64,000 nucleotides of DNA, from contig NZ_CP023699.1 of NCBI RefSeq assembly GCF_008704495.1, forward strand, positions 2,914,001-2,978,000. The letters are read 5' to 3'. Positions 1 through 8,230 of the stretch are shown piece after piece (the first letter of the stretch is position 1; every line of letters begins with the position of its first letter). This DNA comes from Streptomyces kanamyceticus (GTDB lineage Bacteria; Actinomycetota; Actinomycetes; Streptomycetales; Streptomycetaceae). The notes beneath the pieces were generated by a model. That model searched no databases, was not told where the DNA came from, and worked only from the letters and a program-made list of their open reading frames with translations. Position numbers and translations under genes: made by a program.

Positions 1-248
1 TGCTCCAGGTAGTGCGTGGCGCCGTTCAGGGACGGGGTCTCGTCCCTGGAGCCGACGTTCGCCCAGATGCCGAAGGTCGCCGAGCGGACGGAGGGCAGGG
101 TCTCCGTGACGACGCGGAGGCCGCCGGGGAGGGTGGTCCTGCGGACCGTGCCGATGCCGTTCTCGCCCTTGATCAGGGTTTGGGTACGGGCGACGGCCCG
201 CGCCTCCGAGGAGGTGCGGGCCGTCGTCGTGGTGCTACGCGACGTCAC
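1..248 (-). CDS. M16 family zinc peptidase, N-terminal part (runs off the window)
   Basis: The reading frame starts at a GTG whose bases overlap the pnp stop (GTGA), so the gene is translationally coupled to pnp. The translation shows [20 protein letters not shown], then a GSRDE motif and H-Y-L-E, the first residues of the inverted zinc motif HxxEH, which is cut by the window edge. This is the classic N-terminus of pitrilysin/insulinase-type processing peptidases. Placing one directly after pnp is the order I know from streptomycetes. The remaining part of the protein is outside the window, so completeness cannot be judged. The first 25 codons are rich in Thr, Arg and Ala and contain a strong hairpin. 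Confidence 0.9.
   Translation of the reverse strand, partial: MTSRSTTTTARTSSEARAVARTQTLIKGENGIGTVRRTTLPGGLRVVTETLPSVRSATFGIWANVGSRDETPSLNGATHYLE
192..225 (-). other. Perfect hairpin inside the first codons of the M16 gene
   Basis: The 10-base arm GACGGCCCGC pairs with GCGGGCCGTC, and inside it CCTCC pairs with GGAGG across a two-base loop. It looks like a terminator after pnp, but the M16 frame runs straight through it and it has no T-run. It more likely affects translation or processing of the pnp-M16 transcript. Confidence 0.6.
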
Positions 249-2461
249 TTGTCGGTGTCGTCCTTCTTGTCGTCGTCCTCTTCACCCTCGATGACGGGGA
301 TGAGGGACAGCTTGCCGCGGGAGTCGATCTCGGCGATCTCGACCTGGACCTTCTGGCCCACACCGAGGACGTCCTCGACGTTCTCCACGCGCTTGCCGCC
401 GGCGAGCTTGCGGATCTGCGAGATGTGCAGCAGACCGTCCTTGCCCGGCATGAGCGAGACGAACGCACCGAAGGTCGTCGTCTTCACGACGGTGCCCAGG
501 TAGCGCTCGCCGACCTCCGGCATGGTCGGGTTGGCGATGCCGTTGATCGTGGCGCGGGCGGCCTCGGCCTGCGAACCCTGGGCGGCACCGATGTAGATCG
601 TGCCGTCGTCCTCGATCGTGATGTCGGCGCCGGTGTCCTCCTGGATCTGGTTGATCATCTTGCCCTTGGGGCCGATGACCTCACCGATCTTGTCCACCGG
701 GATCTTGACGGTGATGATGCGCGGCGCGTTCGGGGACATCTCGTCCGGAACGTCGATGGCCTCGTTCATCACGTCGAGGATGTGCAGACGCGCGTCGCGG
801 GCCTGCTTCAGCGCGGCGGCCAGGACCGAGGCGGGGATGCCGTCGAGCTTGGTGTCGAGCTGCAGCGCGGTCACGAACTGCTTCGTACCGGCGACCTTGA
901 AGTCCATGTCACCGAACGCGTCCTCGGCACCGAGGATGTCGGTGAGGGCCACGTAGTGCGTGTCGCCGTCGATCTCCTGGGAGATGAGGCCCATGGCGAT
1001 ACCGGCGACGGCGGCCTTCAGCGGCACACCGGCGTTCAGCAGCGACATGGTGGAGGCGCAGACCGAACCCATGGACGTCGAGCCGTTGGAGCCGAGGGCC
1101 TCGGACACCTGACGGATCGCGTAGGGGAACTCCTCGCGCGTCGGCAGGACCGGCACGATGGCGCGCTCGGCGAGCGCGCCGTGGCCGATCTCGCGGCGCT
1201 TCGGCGAACCGACGCGGCCGGTCTCACCGACGGAGTACGGCGGGAAGTTGTAGTTGTGCATGTAGCGCTTGCGCGTCACCGGGGAAAGGGTGTCGAGCTG
1301 CTGCTCCATGCGGAGCATGTTCAGCGTGGTGACGCCCAGGATCTGGGTCTCGCCACGCTCGAACAGCGCCGAGCCGTGCACGCGCGGGATGGCCTCGACC
1401 TCGGCGGCCAGCGTACGGATGTCCGTGACGCCGCGGCCGTCGATGCGGACCTTGTCCTTGATGATGCGCTCGCGGACCAGCTTCTTGGTCAGCGCGCGGT
1501 AGGCACCGGAGATCTCCTTCTCGCGGCCCTCGAACTGCGGGAGCAGCTTCTCGCCGGCGATCTCCTTGACGCGGTCCAGCTCGGCCTCGCGCTCCTGCTT
1601 GCCGGCGATGGTGAGCGCCTGGGCGAGCTCGGTCTTGACCGCGGCGGTCAGGGCCTCGAGGACGTCGTCCTGGTACTCCAGGAAGACCGGGAAGTCGCCG
1701 GTGGGCTTGGCGGCCTTGGCGGCGAGGTCCGACTGGGCCTTGCAGAGGGCCTTGATGAAGGGCTTCGCGGCTTCCAGACCGGCGGCGACGACCTCTTCGG
1801 TCGGGGCCTCGGCGCCGTCCTTCACCAGCTGGATGGTCTTCTCGGTGGCCTCGGCCTCGACCATCATGATCGCGACGTCGCCGTCCTCGAGGACGCGACC
1901 GGCGACCACCATGTCGAAGACGGCGTCCTCGAGCTCGGTGTGCGTCGGGAAGGCGACCCACTGGCCCTTGATGAGCGCCACGCGCGTGCCGCCGATCGGG
2001 CCCGAGAAGGGCAGTCCTGCCAGCTGCGTGGAGCAGGAGGCGGCGTTGATCGCGACCACGTCGTACAGGTGGTCGGGGTTGAGCGCCATGATCGTCTCGA
2101 CGATCTGGATCTCGTTGCGCAGGCCCTTCTTGAAGGAAGGACGCAGCGGGCGGTCGATCAGGCGGCAGGTGAGGATCGCGTCCTCGGAGGGGCGACCCTC
2201 ACGACGGAAGAACGAACCGGGGATCTTGCCCGCGGCGTACTGCCGCTCCTCGACGTCCACCGTGAGGGGGAAGAAGTCGAGCTGGTCCTTGGGCCGCTTG
2301 GAAGCGGTGGTGGCCGACAGCACCATGGTGTCGTCGTCCAGGTACGCGACGGCGGAGCCTGCGGCCTGCTTGGCCAGGCGGCCCGTCTCGAAGCGGATGG
2401 TGCGGGTGCCGAACGTGCCGTTGTCGATGACGGCCTCGGCGTAGTGGGTCTCGTTCTCCAC
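245..2461 (-). CDS. pnp: Polyribonucleotide nucleotidyltransferase (PNPase)
   Basis: Phosphorolytic 3'-5' exoribonuclease that also adds 3' tails; the Streptomyces enzyme was historically described as guanosine pentaphosphate synthetase I. The 738-residue protein has the standard order: two RNase PH domains joined by a helical segment, then a KH domain ([16 protein letters not shown], around residue 610) and a C-terminal S1 domain ([18 protein letters not shown]). The C-terminus is acidic ([14 protein letters not shown]). The GTG start is preceded by GGAG at a suitable distance. It lies downstream of rpsO in the conserved rpsO-pnp arrangement and overlaps the following M16 peptidase start by four bases. 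Confidence 0.98.
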   Translation of the reverse strand: MENETHYAEAVIDNGTFGTRTIRFETGRLAKQAAGSAVAYLDDDTMVLSATTASKRPKDQLDFFPLTVDVEERQYAAGKIPGSFFRREGRPSEDAILTCRLIDRPLRPSFKKGLRNEIQIVETIMALNPDHLYDVVAINAASCSTQLAGLPFSGPIGGTRVALIKGQWVAFPTHTELEDAVFDMVVAGRVLEDGDVAIMMVEAEATEKTIQLVKDGAEAPTEEVVAAGLEAAKPFIKALCKAQSDLAAKAAKPTGDFPVFLEYQDDVLEALTAAVKTELAQALTIAGKQEREAELDRVKEIAGEKLLPQFEGREKEISGAYRALTKKLVRERIIKDKVRIDGRGVTDIRTLAAEVEAIPRVHGSALFERGETQILGVTTLNMLRMEQQLDTLSPVTRKRYMHNYNFPPYSVGETGRVGSPKRREIGHGALAERAIVPVLPTREEFPYAIRQVSEALGSNGSTSMGSVCASTMSLLNAGVPLKAAVAGIAMGLISQEIDGDTHYVALTDILGAEDAFGDMDFKVAGTKQFVTALQLDTKLDGIPASVLAAALKQARDARLHILDVMNEAIDVPDEMSPNAPRIITVKIPVDKIGEVIGPKGKMINQIQEDTGADITIEDDGTIYIGAAQGSQAEAARATINGIANPTMPEVGERYLGTVVKTTTFGAFVSLMPGKDGLLHISQIRKLAGGKRVENVEDVLGVGQKVQVEIAEIDSRGKLSLIPVIEGEEDDDKKDDTDK

Positions 2462-2878
2462 TAGCGGTTTCTCCGTTTACGTGTCGTCGTACGTACGTAG
2501 TTCGTCGTACGTGTCGTCTTTCGTCCCCGGGCCCGTGTGGCGGGGGGACGGGGCGGAGAAGCGCGCCTCGGATGCGGGCCGGTCTTCGATCGAAGCACCC
2601 GGGGCTGTTCGTCTGCGCATCCCGGGGGCCACTACCGAGGACCGGCGGCGGCTGGGGCGCCTCTCCTCGTCATTCGTTCATTTGTTCGCACGGGCTGGCT
2701 GGCCCGGCGTACGCCTGGAATGGACGGTCCGTTTCCGTCCCTTCCGTCACCGCATGTGCGGTAATGCGCAATGCGTTGTGCGACCAGACTACAAAGCGTC
2801 GGTGACACTGCGCACGTACAGCAAAGGGAGCGGCCCCCTTCGAGTGCTTCGAGTGGGAACCGCTCCCTTCACGACGTC
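2462..2878 (-). promoter_or_regulatory. rpsO-pnp intergenic region
   Basis: A 417-base gap with no convincing gene. It holds a terminator-like hairpin just after rpsO (listed separately). Near pnp there is a TACGT-rich patch in which TACGTGTCGTC occurs at 2478-2488 and again at 2508-2518, separated by an ACGTACGT palindrome. In the family, pnp is expressed both by readthrough from rpsO and from a promoter in this gap, and the leader is an RNase III target. I infer the same here but cannot place the promoter. Confidence 0.5.
2824..2869 (-). terminator. Terminator/attenuator after rpsO
   Basis: Ten-base arms AAGGGAGCGG and CCGCTCCCTT (2824-2833 and 2860-2869) pair perfectly. On the minus strand the stem ends in CCCTTTGCTGT. 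It begins ten bases after the rpsO stop, so it can end the short rpsO mRNA while letting some polymerase reach pnp. Confidence 0.75.
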
Positions 2879-3166
2879 TTACTTGGCGCCCGCCGCACCG
2901 CGGCGGATGCCCAGGCGCTCAACCAGGGCACGGAAGCGCTGGATGTCCTTCTTGGCCAGGTACTGCAGCAGGCGGCGACGCTGACCGACCAGGATCAGCA
3001 GACCACGACGGGAGTGGTGGTCGTGCTTGTGCGTCTTGAGGTGCTCGGTCAGGTCGGAGATCCGACGGGAGAGCATCGCGACCTGCACCTCGGGGGAGCC
3101 GGTGTCGCCCTCCTTCTGGCCGAACTCGGTCATGATCTGCTTCTTCGTAGCGGCGTCGAGCGACAC
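2879..3166 (-). CDS. rpsO: 30S ribosomal protein S15
   Basis: Binds 16S rRNA in the platform of the small subunit. The translation from GTG is [20 protein letters not shown] and so on, 95 residues, the normal S15 length, with the conserved GDTGSPEVQ and HSRRGLL segments. GAGGAG lies five bases before the GTG. An upstream in-frame ATG would add a non-conserved 16-residue extension and is rejected. S15 is followed by a terminator hairpin and then pnp. Confidence 0.97.
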   Translation of the reverse strand: MSLDAATKKQIMTEFGQKEGDTGSPEVQVAMLSRRISDLTEHLKTHKHDHHSRRGLLILVGQRRRLLQYLAKKDIQRFRALVERLGIRRGAAGAK

Positions 3167-3391
3167 GCGTACTCCTCGTAGTCTTTTCGTGGCCACCGAG
3201 TGCCCCTGGTCCACATCTCAGGGAAGCTTCCATGACTCGGGAGGCGGGGGTCCGCAGGGCGCTTCCTCCAGGGTCTCCGTCAGGGTTTCCGTGGGAGGGT
3301 TGGGGGAGCGTAGACATGCGGCCGTTACACAGGGTACCAGTCGGAGGTCGGTGCCTCGGCGGGAGCCTGCGGCGCCGCTCGCGGGGCGGGG

Positions 3392-4365
3392 TCAGCGACT
3401 GCTCTCGTAGCCGTGCATCAGCGGGGCCTGTGGCCCTTCGTCCTGCTCGCCGGTCTGGCGTGCCAGATCGAAGGCGACGACCTCATTGGGCACTCTCCGC
3501 GACAGGCCGGCTTCGTACGTATCTCGCGGCTTGGTCGCCATGTAGAGCTGCCGCTCGCCGACCACCACACCGCTGCACCGCTCGACCTCGGCGCTGAAGC
3601 TTTCGTCGCAGTTGTGGAGGTAGCGCCGGTCCGGGAGGGGGATGGTTGCCCGGTTCCTGCCCCGGTCGTCCAGAGAGTGCAAGTAGTCGATCGTGCCGTC
3701 GTTGCCGGTGGCGACGGCGATGACCGGCGGCTGCGAAGAGGCCAGGTAGACGCTGTCGATACCCCGGGCCACCTTGTGCGTCCATACGGTCCTGCCGGTG
3801 CGCGGGGCGACCTTCTGCACCCGGAACTCGGGGTCGGCCGAGTCTCCGCAGGACCGCAGCGCGAGCAGCCCGCGACCTCCGGCGAATCCTGTGTCGGTGC
3901 AGGTCGACGGGTTCAGGTCGGCCCAGAGCCGCTTCCCTGTCGTCATGTCGTACGCCGCCGAGCCCTGCCCCCAGGTAGCGACGACCGTCCCTCGCGTCAT
4001 CGTGACGTTCACACCCGTCGAGCCGCTGCCCCCGTTCGGCAGCGGCTTCTCCCAGAGCTTCTTGCCTGTGTCGATGTCGACTACCGCGAGGTGGTCGCAC
4101 GGTGCCTCGGGCTCCGCCCTCTGCTTGCTCTTCTCGGGCTTGCCCTTCTCGGGCCGCTTGCCGGGCACGGCGACGGCTGTCCTGCCGTCGACGCTGACGT
4201 GCCGGGTCACGGCGCAGAGCGGGCCCGCCTTCCTTGAGCTCCTCCACCCACTCGACGGCGACCTGCCCCTCGGGGGTCTTCGGGACCCTCTCCACGGTTT
4301 CCCTGATCGCGTCGGGCGCCTGCCGGGCCGTCGATGCCCGCGCCGTGCCGTCCGTGTCAGCCAGG
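3392..4365 (-). pseudogene. PQQ-like beta-propeller protein, frameshifted and 5'-truncated
   Basis: The 3' portion reads as a propeller protein, with repeats such as VVDIDTGKKLWEKPLPNGG and AAYDMTTGKRLWADL (the strand-tryptophan pattern of PQQ-type blades). About position 4215 the frame is broken. The upstream peptide VEWVEELKEGGPAL continues into CAVTRHVSVDG only after a one-base shift. Upstream coding can be followed to about 4365, where it collides with an eccC fragment on the other strand, and no start or signal peptide is found. The two Cys-containing propeller segments at the 3' end are intact. Restarting translation at the GTG at 4210 is possible but would give an incomplete propeller. 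The 5' boundary is approximate. Confidence 0.7.
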
Positions 4366-4680
4366 GACCGACCTGGTGTCCACGTCGTCGGGCAACCCGC
4401 TCGGCGCCCTCACCGAACTCCTCCCGTTCGCCCGCGACGTGGGCGACCGCTTCATCATCGCCCGCTCGACGGCGGGCGCGGGTCGTGCGTCGTACGAGCC
4501 GTTCATGCAGCGCATGAAGGAATTGGGCGCACAGGGAGTGGCCCTGGCCGGAGACCCGGACGAGGGCGATCTCCTGGGCGGGGTGCGGGCGCGGCCCATG
4601 CCGACGGGCGGGGGATCTTCGTGTCGCGGAGACGGGGGAAGTCGATGGTGCAGACGGGGCTGGTGGCTGGCGAGTATTGA
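4365..4680 (+). pseudogene. eccC remnant: C-terminal ATPase domain of the ESX translocase
   Basis: The plus strand encodes TDLVSTSSGNPLGALTELLP, then FARDVGDRFIIARSTAGAGR and GVALAGDPDEGDLLGGVRAR. This is the end of the last FtsK/SpoIIIE-type ATPase module of EccC. About position 4603 the frame shifts by one base. The expected ending GRGIFVSRRRGKSMVQTGLV and a TGA at 4678-4680 are found in the other frame. Only about 100 of the more than 1,200 residues expected for EccC remain, with no Walker A, so the gene is dead. Confidence 0.75.
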
Positions 4681-4684
4681 GGCC

Positions 4685-4873
4685 TCAGCTGTTCGCCTGC
4701 TGATGGTGGTGCGCCCAGACACACAGGGCCACCACGACGACGATGCCGATGATGATCCACGCCCACGGCAGGTCTCCGCCGCCTCCACCCGTCGAACTTC
4801 CGTAGTGGTGGTGGTAGTGGCCGCCGCCATGCCGACCGCCGATGGCGAGTGTTTGCAGGTGATTCAGGTCCAT
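4685..4873 (-). CDS. Small His/Gly-rich single-pass membrane protein
   Basis: A 62-residue protein, MDLNHLQTLAIGGRHGGGHY, followed by more histidines, a Gly stretch and one hydrophobic helix (AWIIIGIVVVVALCVWA, about residues 38-54), ending HHHQQANS. The third-position GC pattern fits real coding. I do not recognise a family. The many histidines on both sides of the helix suggest metal binding, but that is only a guess. It sits between the eccC scrap and the DUF397 gene and is transcribed alone. AAGGT is present eight bases before the ATG. Confidence 0.6.
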   Translation of the reverse strand: MDLNHLQTLAIGGRHGGGHYHHHYGSSTGGGGGDLPWAWIIIGIVVVVALCVWAHHHQQANS

Positions 4874-5046
4874 GGCAGGACCTTATGCACGCGATCCTGT
4901 CATGAGCACGCCCCTGCACTCTCTGCTGCGCGGGCGTGACGCCACCGTGACGTTCGCGGGCCTGTCAAACCTCTGAACAGCGACGGAACACCCCAAGTAG
5001 GGTGAGCGCACAGCTTTTTCGTACGTTGTGAAGGGACCCCTCCGCC

Positions 5047-5394
5047 ATGACCGAGGCACACGACCACGAGGCGCAGGACACCGGGACACAGGACACCGAG
5101 ACGCAGGCCGTCGAGGCTCAGGAGAAGGCTCGCAAGGAACGCGAGAAGGAGGAGCTCTACTCCCTCGACATCTCCGGCGTCGAATGGCAGAGCGCGCCCG
5201 GGACCGAGGAACACGAGGAGCGGGTCGAGATCGCGTACCTCCCCGCGGGCGCCGTCGCGATGCGGTCGTCGCTGGATCCGGAGACCGTGCTGCGGTACAC
5301 GGAGGCGGAGTGGCAGGCCTTCGTTCTGGGGGCACGGGACGGGGAGTTCGATCTGGAGCCGTCGACTCGCAACGGCGGGTTGGCGGCGGAGTAG
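5047..5394 (+). CDS. DUF397-type protein with acidic/charged N-terminal extension
   Basis: A 115-residue protein. Residues 1-38 are a charged, Gln/Glu-rich low-complexity segment. Residues 40-105 match the DUF397 pattern of actinobacteria: SGVEWQSAP, VEIAYLPAGAVAMRSSLDP, RYTEAEWQAFVLGARDGEFD. DUF397 proteins usually accompany an XRE-type regulator and behave like its small partner. No such regulator is adjacent here, so this looks like an orphan copy. It is intact although surrounded by ESX pseudogenes. GAAGGGA lies just upstream of the ATG. Confidence 0.75.
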   Translation: MTEAHDHEAQDTGTQDTETQAVEAQEKARKEREKEELYSLDISGVEWQSAPGTEEHEERVEIAYLPAGAVAMRSSLDPETVLRYTEAEWQAFVLGARDGEFDLEPSTRNGGLAAE

Positions 5395-5492
5395 CGCCGA
5401 CGCCTTGCGGGAACGCCCCGGCGGGCACGTCATGGGATTCTGCGTGTCACCGGGATTCGTGTGCGCTGCCCGCGGGAAGCGGAGGCCCGCCG

Positions 5493-5554
5493 CGACAACG
5501 GGGCGGGGCGGACGCCTCCCGCGCCCGCCCCCGCCCCGCCCCGCCCCGTTGTCG
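5493..5554. terminator. 18-bp perfect inverted repeat, bidirectional terminator
   Basis: Arms 5493-5510 (CGACAACGGGGCGGGGCG) and 5537-5554 are exact complements with a 26-base GC-rich loop. It lies between the convergent DUF397 gene and the WXG100 pseudogene, the position expected of a shared terminator. Confidence 0.65.
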
Positions 5555-5573
5555 TACGTACCGCCGTCATGAC

Positions 5574-5841
5574 TCACTGGAAGTAGCTGGCGCCCTTGAG
5601 GTCACCGCCGCGGTAGTCGCCACCGGCCTGGCCGACCTTCTGGCCGATGTCCACGAGCGCCCGGCTTCAGGGTGTACGCCGTGTGGGCCTCACCCTCCCA
5701 GCCCTCGACCACCTTGGCCACGGCTCGCTTGATGTCCGCGAGGTCGGCCTCCAGCTGCCGTGCCTGGATGCCGAGTTCGGTGGTGATGGCGTCAAGGCCG
5801 CCGTACTTGACCGCGAGTTCGTCCAAGTGAACGTTTGCCAT
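5574..5841 (-). pseudogene. WXG100 (EsxA/EsxB-like) gene with internal deletion
   Basis: Translation begins MANVHLDELAVKYGGLDAIT and reaches the turn motif W48-E-G with EAHTAYT, typical of the first half of a WXG100 helical hairpin protein secreted by ESX systems. Directly afterwards the frame breaks. In the next frame a plausible tail runs ALVDIGQKVGQAGGDYRGGD to GASYFQ and a TGA at 5574-5576. Most of the second helix is therefore missing. Read without correction it gives a 79-residue Arg/Pro-ended product that could not form the usual hairpin. An intact ATG and a weak GCAGG are retained upstream. Confidence 0.7.
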
Positions 5842-5894
5842 GCCTGCTGCCCCGTCTCTCAGTGGTTGTGGGACGTCGTCCCCGTGCCCTGCGG

Positions 5895-6571
5895 TCAGTA
5901 GCCGCTGATGGCCGAGTGCTTTCCGCCGTACTGCACGTCGATGCTGTCCATCGTCGAGCGGACCTGGTCCTCGAGCCCGTCGGTCAGCTTTTCGTTGTCG
6001 CTGATGCCTTCGAGGACTGCGGTGATGCCGCCGAGTACCAGCCAGAGCGGGTTGTTGTCGTCGCCGTCGGAGGACTTCACCACTGCGGCCTGTTCGTCGC
6101 CTGAGGCGTCCTTCTCCGAGGGCTTCGCGGACGCGGCGGGCGCGGAGGGGGAAGGAGCGGCACCGTCAGCGGCGGAGCCGACACCCGGAATCTTCTTGCT
6201 CGTGATCGGGTCGATGTCGGCGGGGCCTGGCTTGCCCTCACCCTTCACGACGTTGCGAGCCGGGCGGATCAGGCCGTAGCCGAGGTAGTCACTCGGCTTG
6301 TCCTTCGGCCAGTCGCGGCCTGCGGTGTCGATGAGGACGCGGAGGACTTGGCTGGCGGTCCAGTCGGGATTGGACCGGACGAGGGCGGCGGAGGCGGAGG
6401 CGATGGCGGTGGCTGAGCTGGTGCCGCCACCGCCTTCGTCGCAGTAGGAGCGGAAGGTGGCGTCGCACCAGTGGGGGGTGTCGAGGCCAGGGGCCGCCAA
6501 GTCCACGTACTGCCCGAACTCTGAGTACTTGGCGACCTTGCCGGACTTGTCGGCGGCCTCGTGGGCGCCCA
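5895..6571 (-). pseudogene. Mycosin (MycP) C-terminal fragment fused to another protein's C-terminus
   Basis: The frame opens at the junction near 6571 with EAADKSGKVAKYSEFGQYVD, then LAAPGLDTPHWC and the serine segment GGGGTSSATAIASASAALV of subtilisin-like mycosins, which mature ESX systems. The catalytic Asp and His regions are absent. After a Pro/Ser/Ala-rich linker the membrane anchor begins (NPLWLVLGGITAVL) but is interrupted. Instead of a helix end and basic tail, the protein continues EGISDNEKLTDGLEDQVRST and ends GGKHSAISGY. That tail resembles a small helical Esx-type protein normally encoded just before the WXG100 gene. I infer a deletion that joined mycP to that gene. An in-frame ATG at 6506 could start a 203-residue product of no obvious use. 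Confidence 0.7.
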
Positions 6572-7133
6572 GAAGTGCCTGGTGCGGGCTGCGGACCAGC
6601 TCTCAAGTCAGCTGACGGGCAAGGGGTTTCGGGTGACGGTCCTGAACGAGACGGAGGTGTCCACCGTGATCGCCACCTCTGCCTGCGCCAACCCCCTGGT
6701 GACCGCGCAGGCTGGGCGGCCCGAGCCGGTGGAACGGCGCACGGAGGAGTCCCCGCGCGCGTGGCGCTGCGACAACCGGCGGCACACGACCTATGGGGTG
6801 CGGCGCTGGCCCCAGTTGGGCGGGTCCGGCGCACCCGGCGGGTCCAGCACGTCCGGCACGTCAGGCGAGCCCCCGCTGCCGCGACTCGTCGCCCTGCTCA
6901 CCGCCGTACCGGCGCTTGCCACGACGTTCAGCCTCACACTCGCGCGAGGCGAGCGGCAGGAGGTCGCACTGTGCGGGCACGTACGCGTGACGGGACGCAG
7001 TGCGGCCGAACTCGACGCGGCACGGCGGGCGTTGGAACAAGGCGCTCGGCAGGCCGGCACCGGGCTCGTGCGGCTCGACCGCGAGCAGCTGCCCGGGATG
7101 CTGGCGACGCTTCCGTTGGGAGGGGCGCGCTGA
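6561..7133 (+). pseudogene. eccE remnant: C-terminal part of an ESX membrane-complex protein
   Basis: About 190 residues: AADQLSSQLTGKGFRVTVLN, later CDNRRHTTYGVRRWPQLG, ALATTFSLTLARGERQEVA, and GLVRLDREQLPGMLATLPLG at the end. This matches the soluble C-terminal half of EccE proteins. The N-terminal transmembrane pair is missing because the frame runs into the oppositely oriented mycosin fragment at about 6561-6571. The stop TGA at 7131-7133 looks original. A GTG at 6561 could initiate, but the product would lack its membrane anchor. Confidence 0.7.
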
Positions 7134-7226
7134 TGGCTTGGGGGACTCCTTCGGCGGCTTGCCGCGCCCGGCCCTGGTTCAGGCGCTCCCGGCCCTTCCG
7201 TCGCCGGTGCGGGCGGCGGCACCCGC

Positions 7227-7934
7227 GTGGCCGCCGTGCGCGGCGGGTTCGGTCTGGCAGGGCCCAGGCACGGCAGGCACGGCCTCTCCGTCGAGCAGGT
7301 GGACGCGCTCGCGCTGCCCATCGGGGACGACGGCATCGTGATCGGCGTGGACGCGCAGGGTGAGCCCGCGACTCTCGGGGTCAACCGCCCCACTCCGTAC
7401 GACATGGTGTTCGTCGGCGGGCTCTGGACCGCGCAGGTGATCGCGTTGCGGGCCGCTGCTACCGGGGCCCGAGTGGCGGTGGAGACCGGGCGGACCGGGG
7501 CCTGGGCGCGGTTGGTTCAGGCGTTGGGGGTCGGGCAGAGATCCATGTCCGTGCATGACGTGGGGCGGGTGCCGCCGCAGGGGGCCTCGGCCGGGAGTCC
7601 CGTGCTCGTCGTGCGGGACTGTGGGATGCGGCCGCCTCGGGGGCGGGTCGTGTCCGGGCCCTGGCAGTCCGTGCTGACGGTGTTGCCCTATTTGAGTCCC
7701 GTCGCGCCTCGGCTGATGCGGCAGGCACGGCTCGTGGGGGTGCAGCGGGTGTCGCCGGACGAGGCGGTGCAGATCGGGCGGTCGCTCGGATTGCCGGGGG
7801 GGGACGTGGATTCGCTGCCGACGCTTGCCGACGGGGTGACGTTGTGGTGTGCCGATCGCGACCGGCAGTACGTGATGACGCAGGCCACCGATGCCGAGAC
7901 CGGATTGTTGGGTGCCGCCCGGCGGATGGATTGA
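7227..7934 (+). CDS. Conserved ESX-locus protein of unknown function, possibly missing its N-terminus
   Basis: A 235-residue protein with well-behaved coding statistics: GPRHGRHGLSVEQVDALALP, VDAQGEPATLGVNRPTPYDM, MVFVGGLWTAQVIALRAAAT and a C-terminal half ending TDAETGLLGAARRMD. I associate this family with the gene after eccE in streptomycete ESX loci but know no activity. There is no ribosome binding site at the GTG at 7227. In another frame just upstream (7138-7220) lies GDSFGGLPRPALVQALPALP, which reads like the natural N-terminus. The gene is therefore probably frameshifted near 7220, one more lesion in this locus. Function and intactness are both uncertain. Confidence 0.55.
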   Translation: MAAVRGGFGLAGPRHGRHGLSVEQVDALALPIGDDGIVIGVDAQGEPATLGVNRPTPYDMVFVGGLWTAQVIALRAAATGARVAVETGRTGAWARLVQALGVGQRSMSVHDVGRVPPQGASAGSPVLVVRDCGMRPPRGRVVSGPWQSVLTVLPYLSPVAPRLMRQARLVGVQRVSPDEAVQIGRSLGLPGGDVDSLPTLADGVTLWCADRDRQYVMTQATDAETGLLGAARRMD

Positions 7935-8230
7935 GGGCCCGGGTATCGGGTGAATTCACGGTGGAGTGTCGGATGTTGGGGGAATTGTCCGTCGCGGATT
8001 GATGTACGCGGATCGCTCCTGGGTGGGGCGTGACGTAATGGACAGCATTGGTGGGGTGGACTGCCCTGCCGTGCTCGTGGTTTTGGTGATTAGGCTGGGA
8101 CAGGGCGCGACGCCAGAACCCGCGAGCGGGTCGTGCGCGTCCCTCTACGGGGAGAGCCAGGCGGATCGGACGACAGGAACGGTCGCCCCCCACCACGGCA
8201 CGAGGGTGCTCGACCACACCAGGAGGCATT

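Noticed and set aside
192..225. Terminator for pnp
   Set aside because: The M16 frame starts at the pnp stop and continues through the hairpin; there is no T-run.
425..2464. Long open frame opposite pnp, and similar long frames opposite infB, dxr, secA, the protease/NTPase and the pot genes
   Set aside because: They are shadows produced by high GC: Arg/Gly/Asp/Val-rich composition, no family match, no ribosome binding site.
4210..4295. Alternative intact start for the PQQ-propeller gene
   Set aside because: A start at the GTG of 4210 omits recognisable upstream domain sequence present in the other frame.
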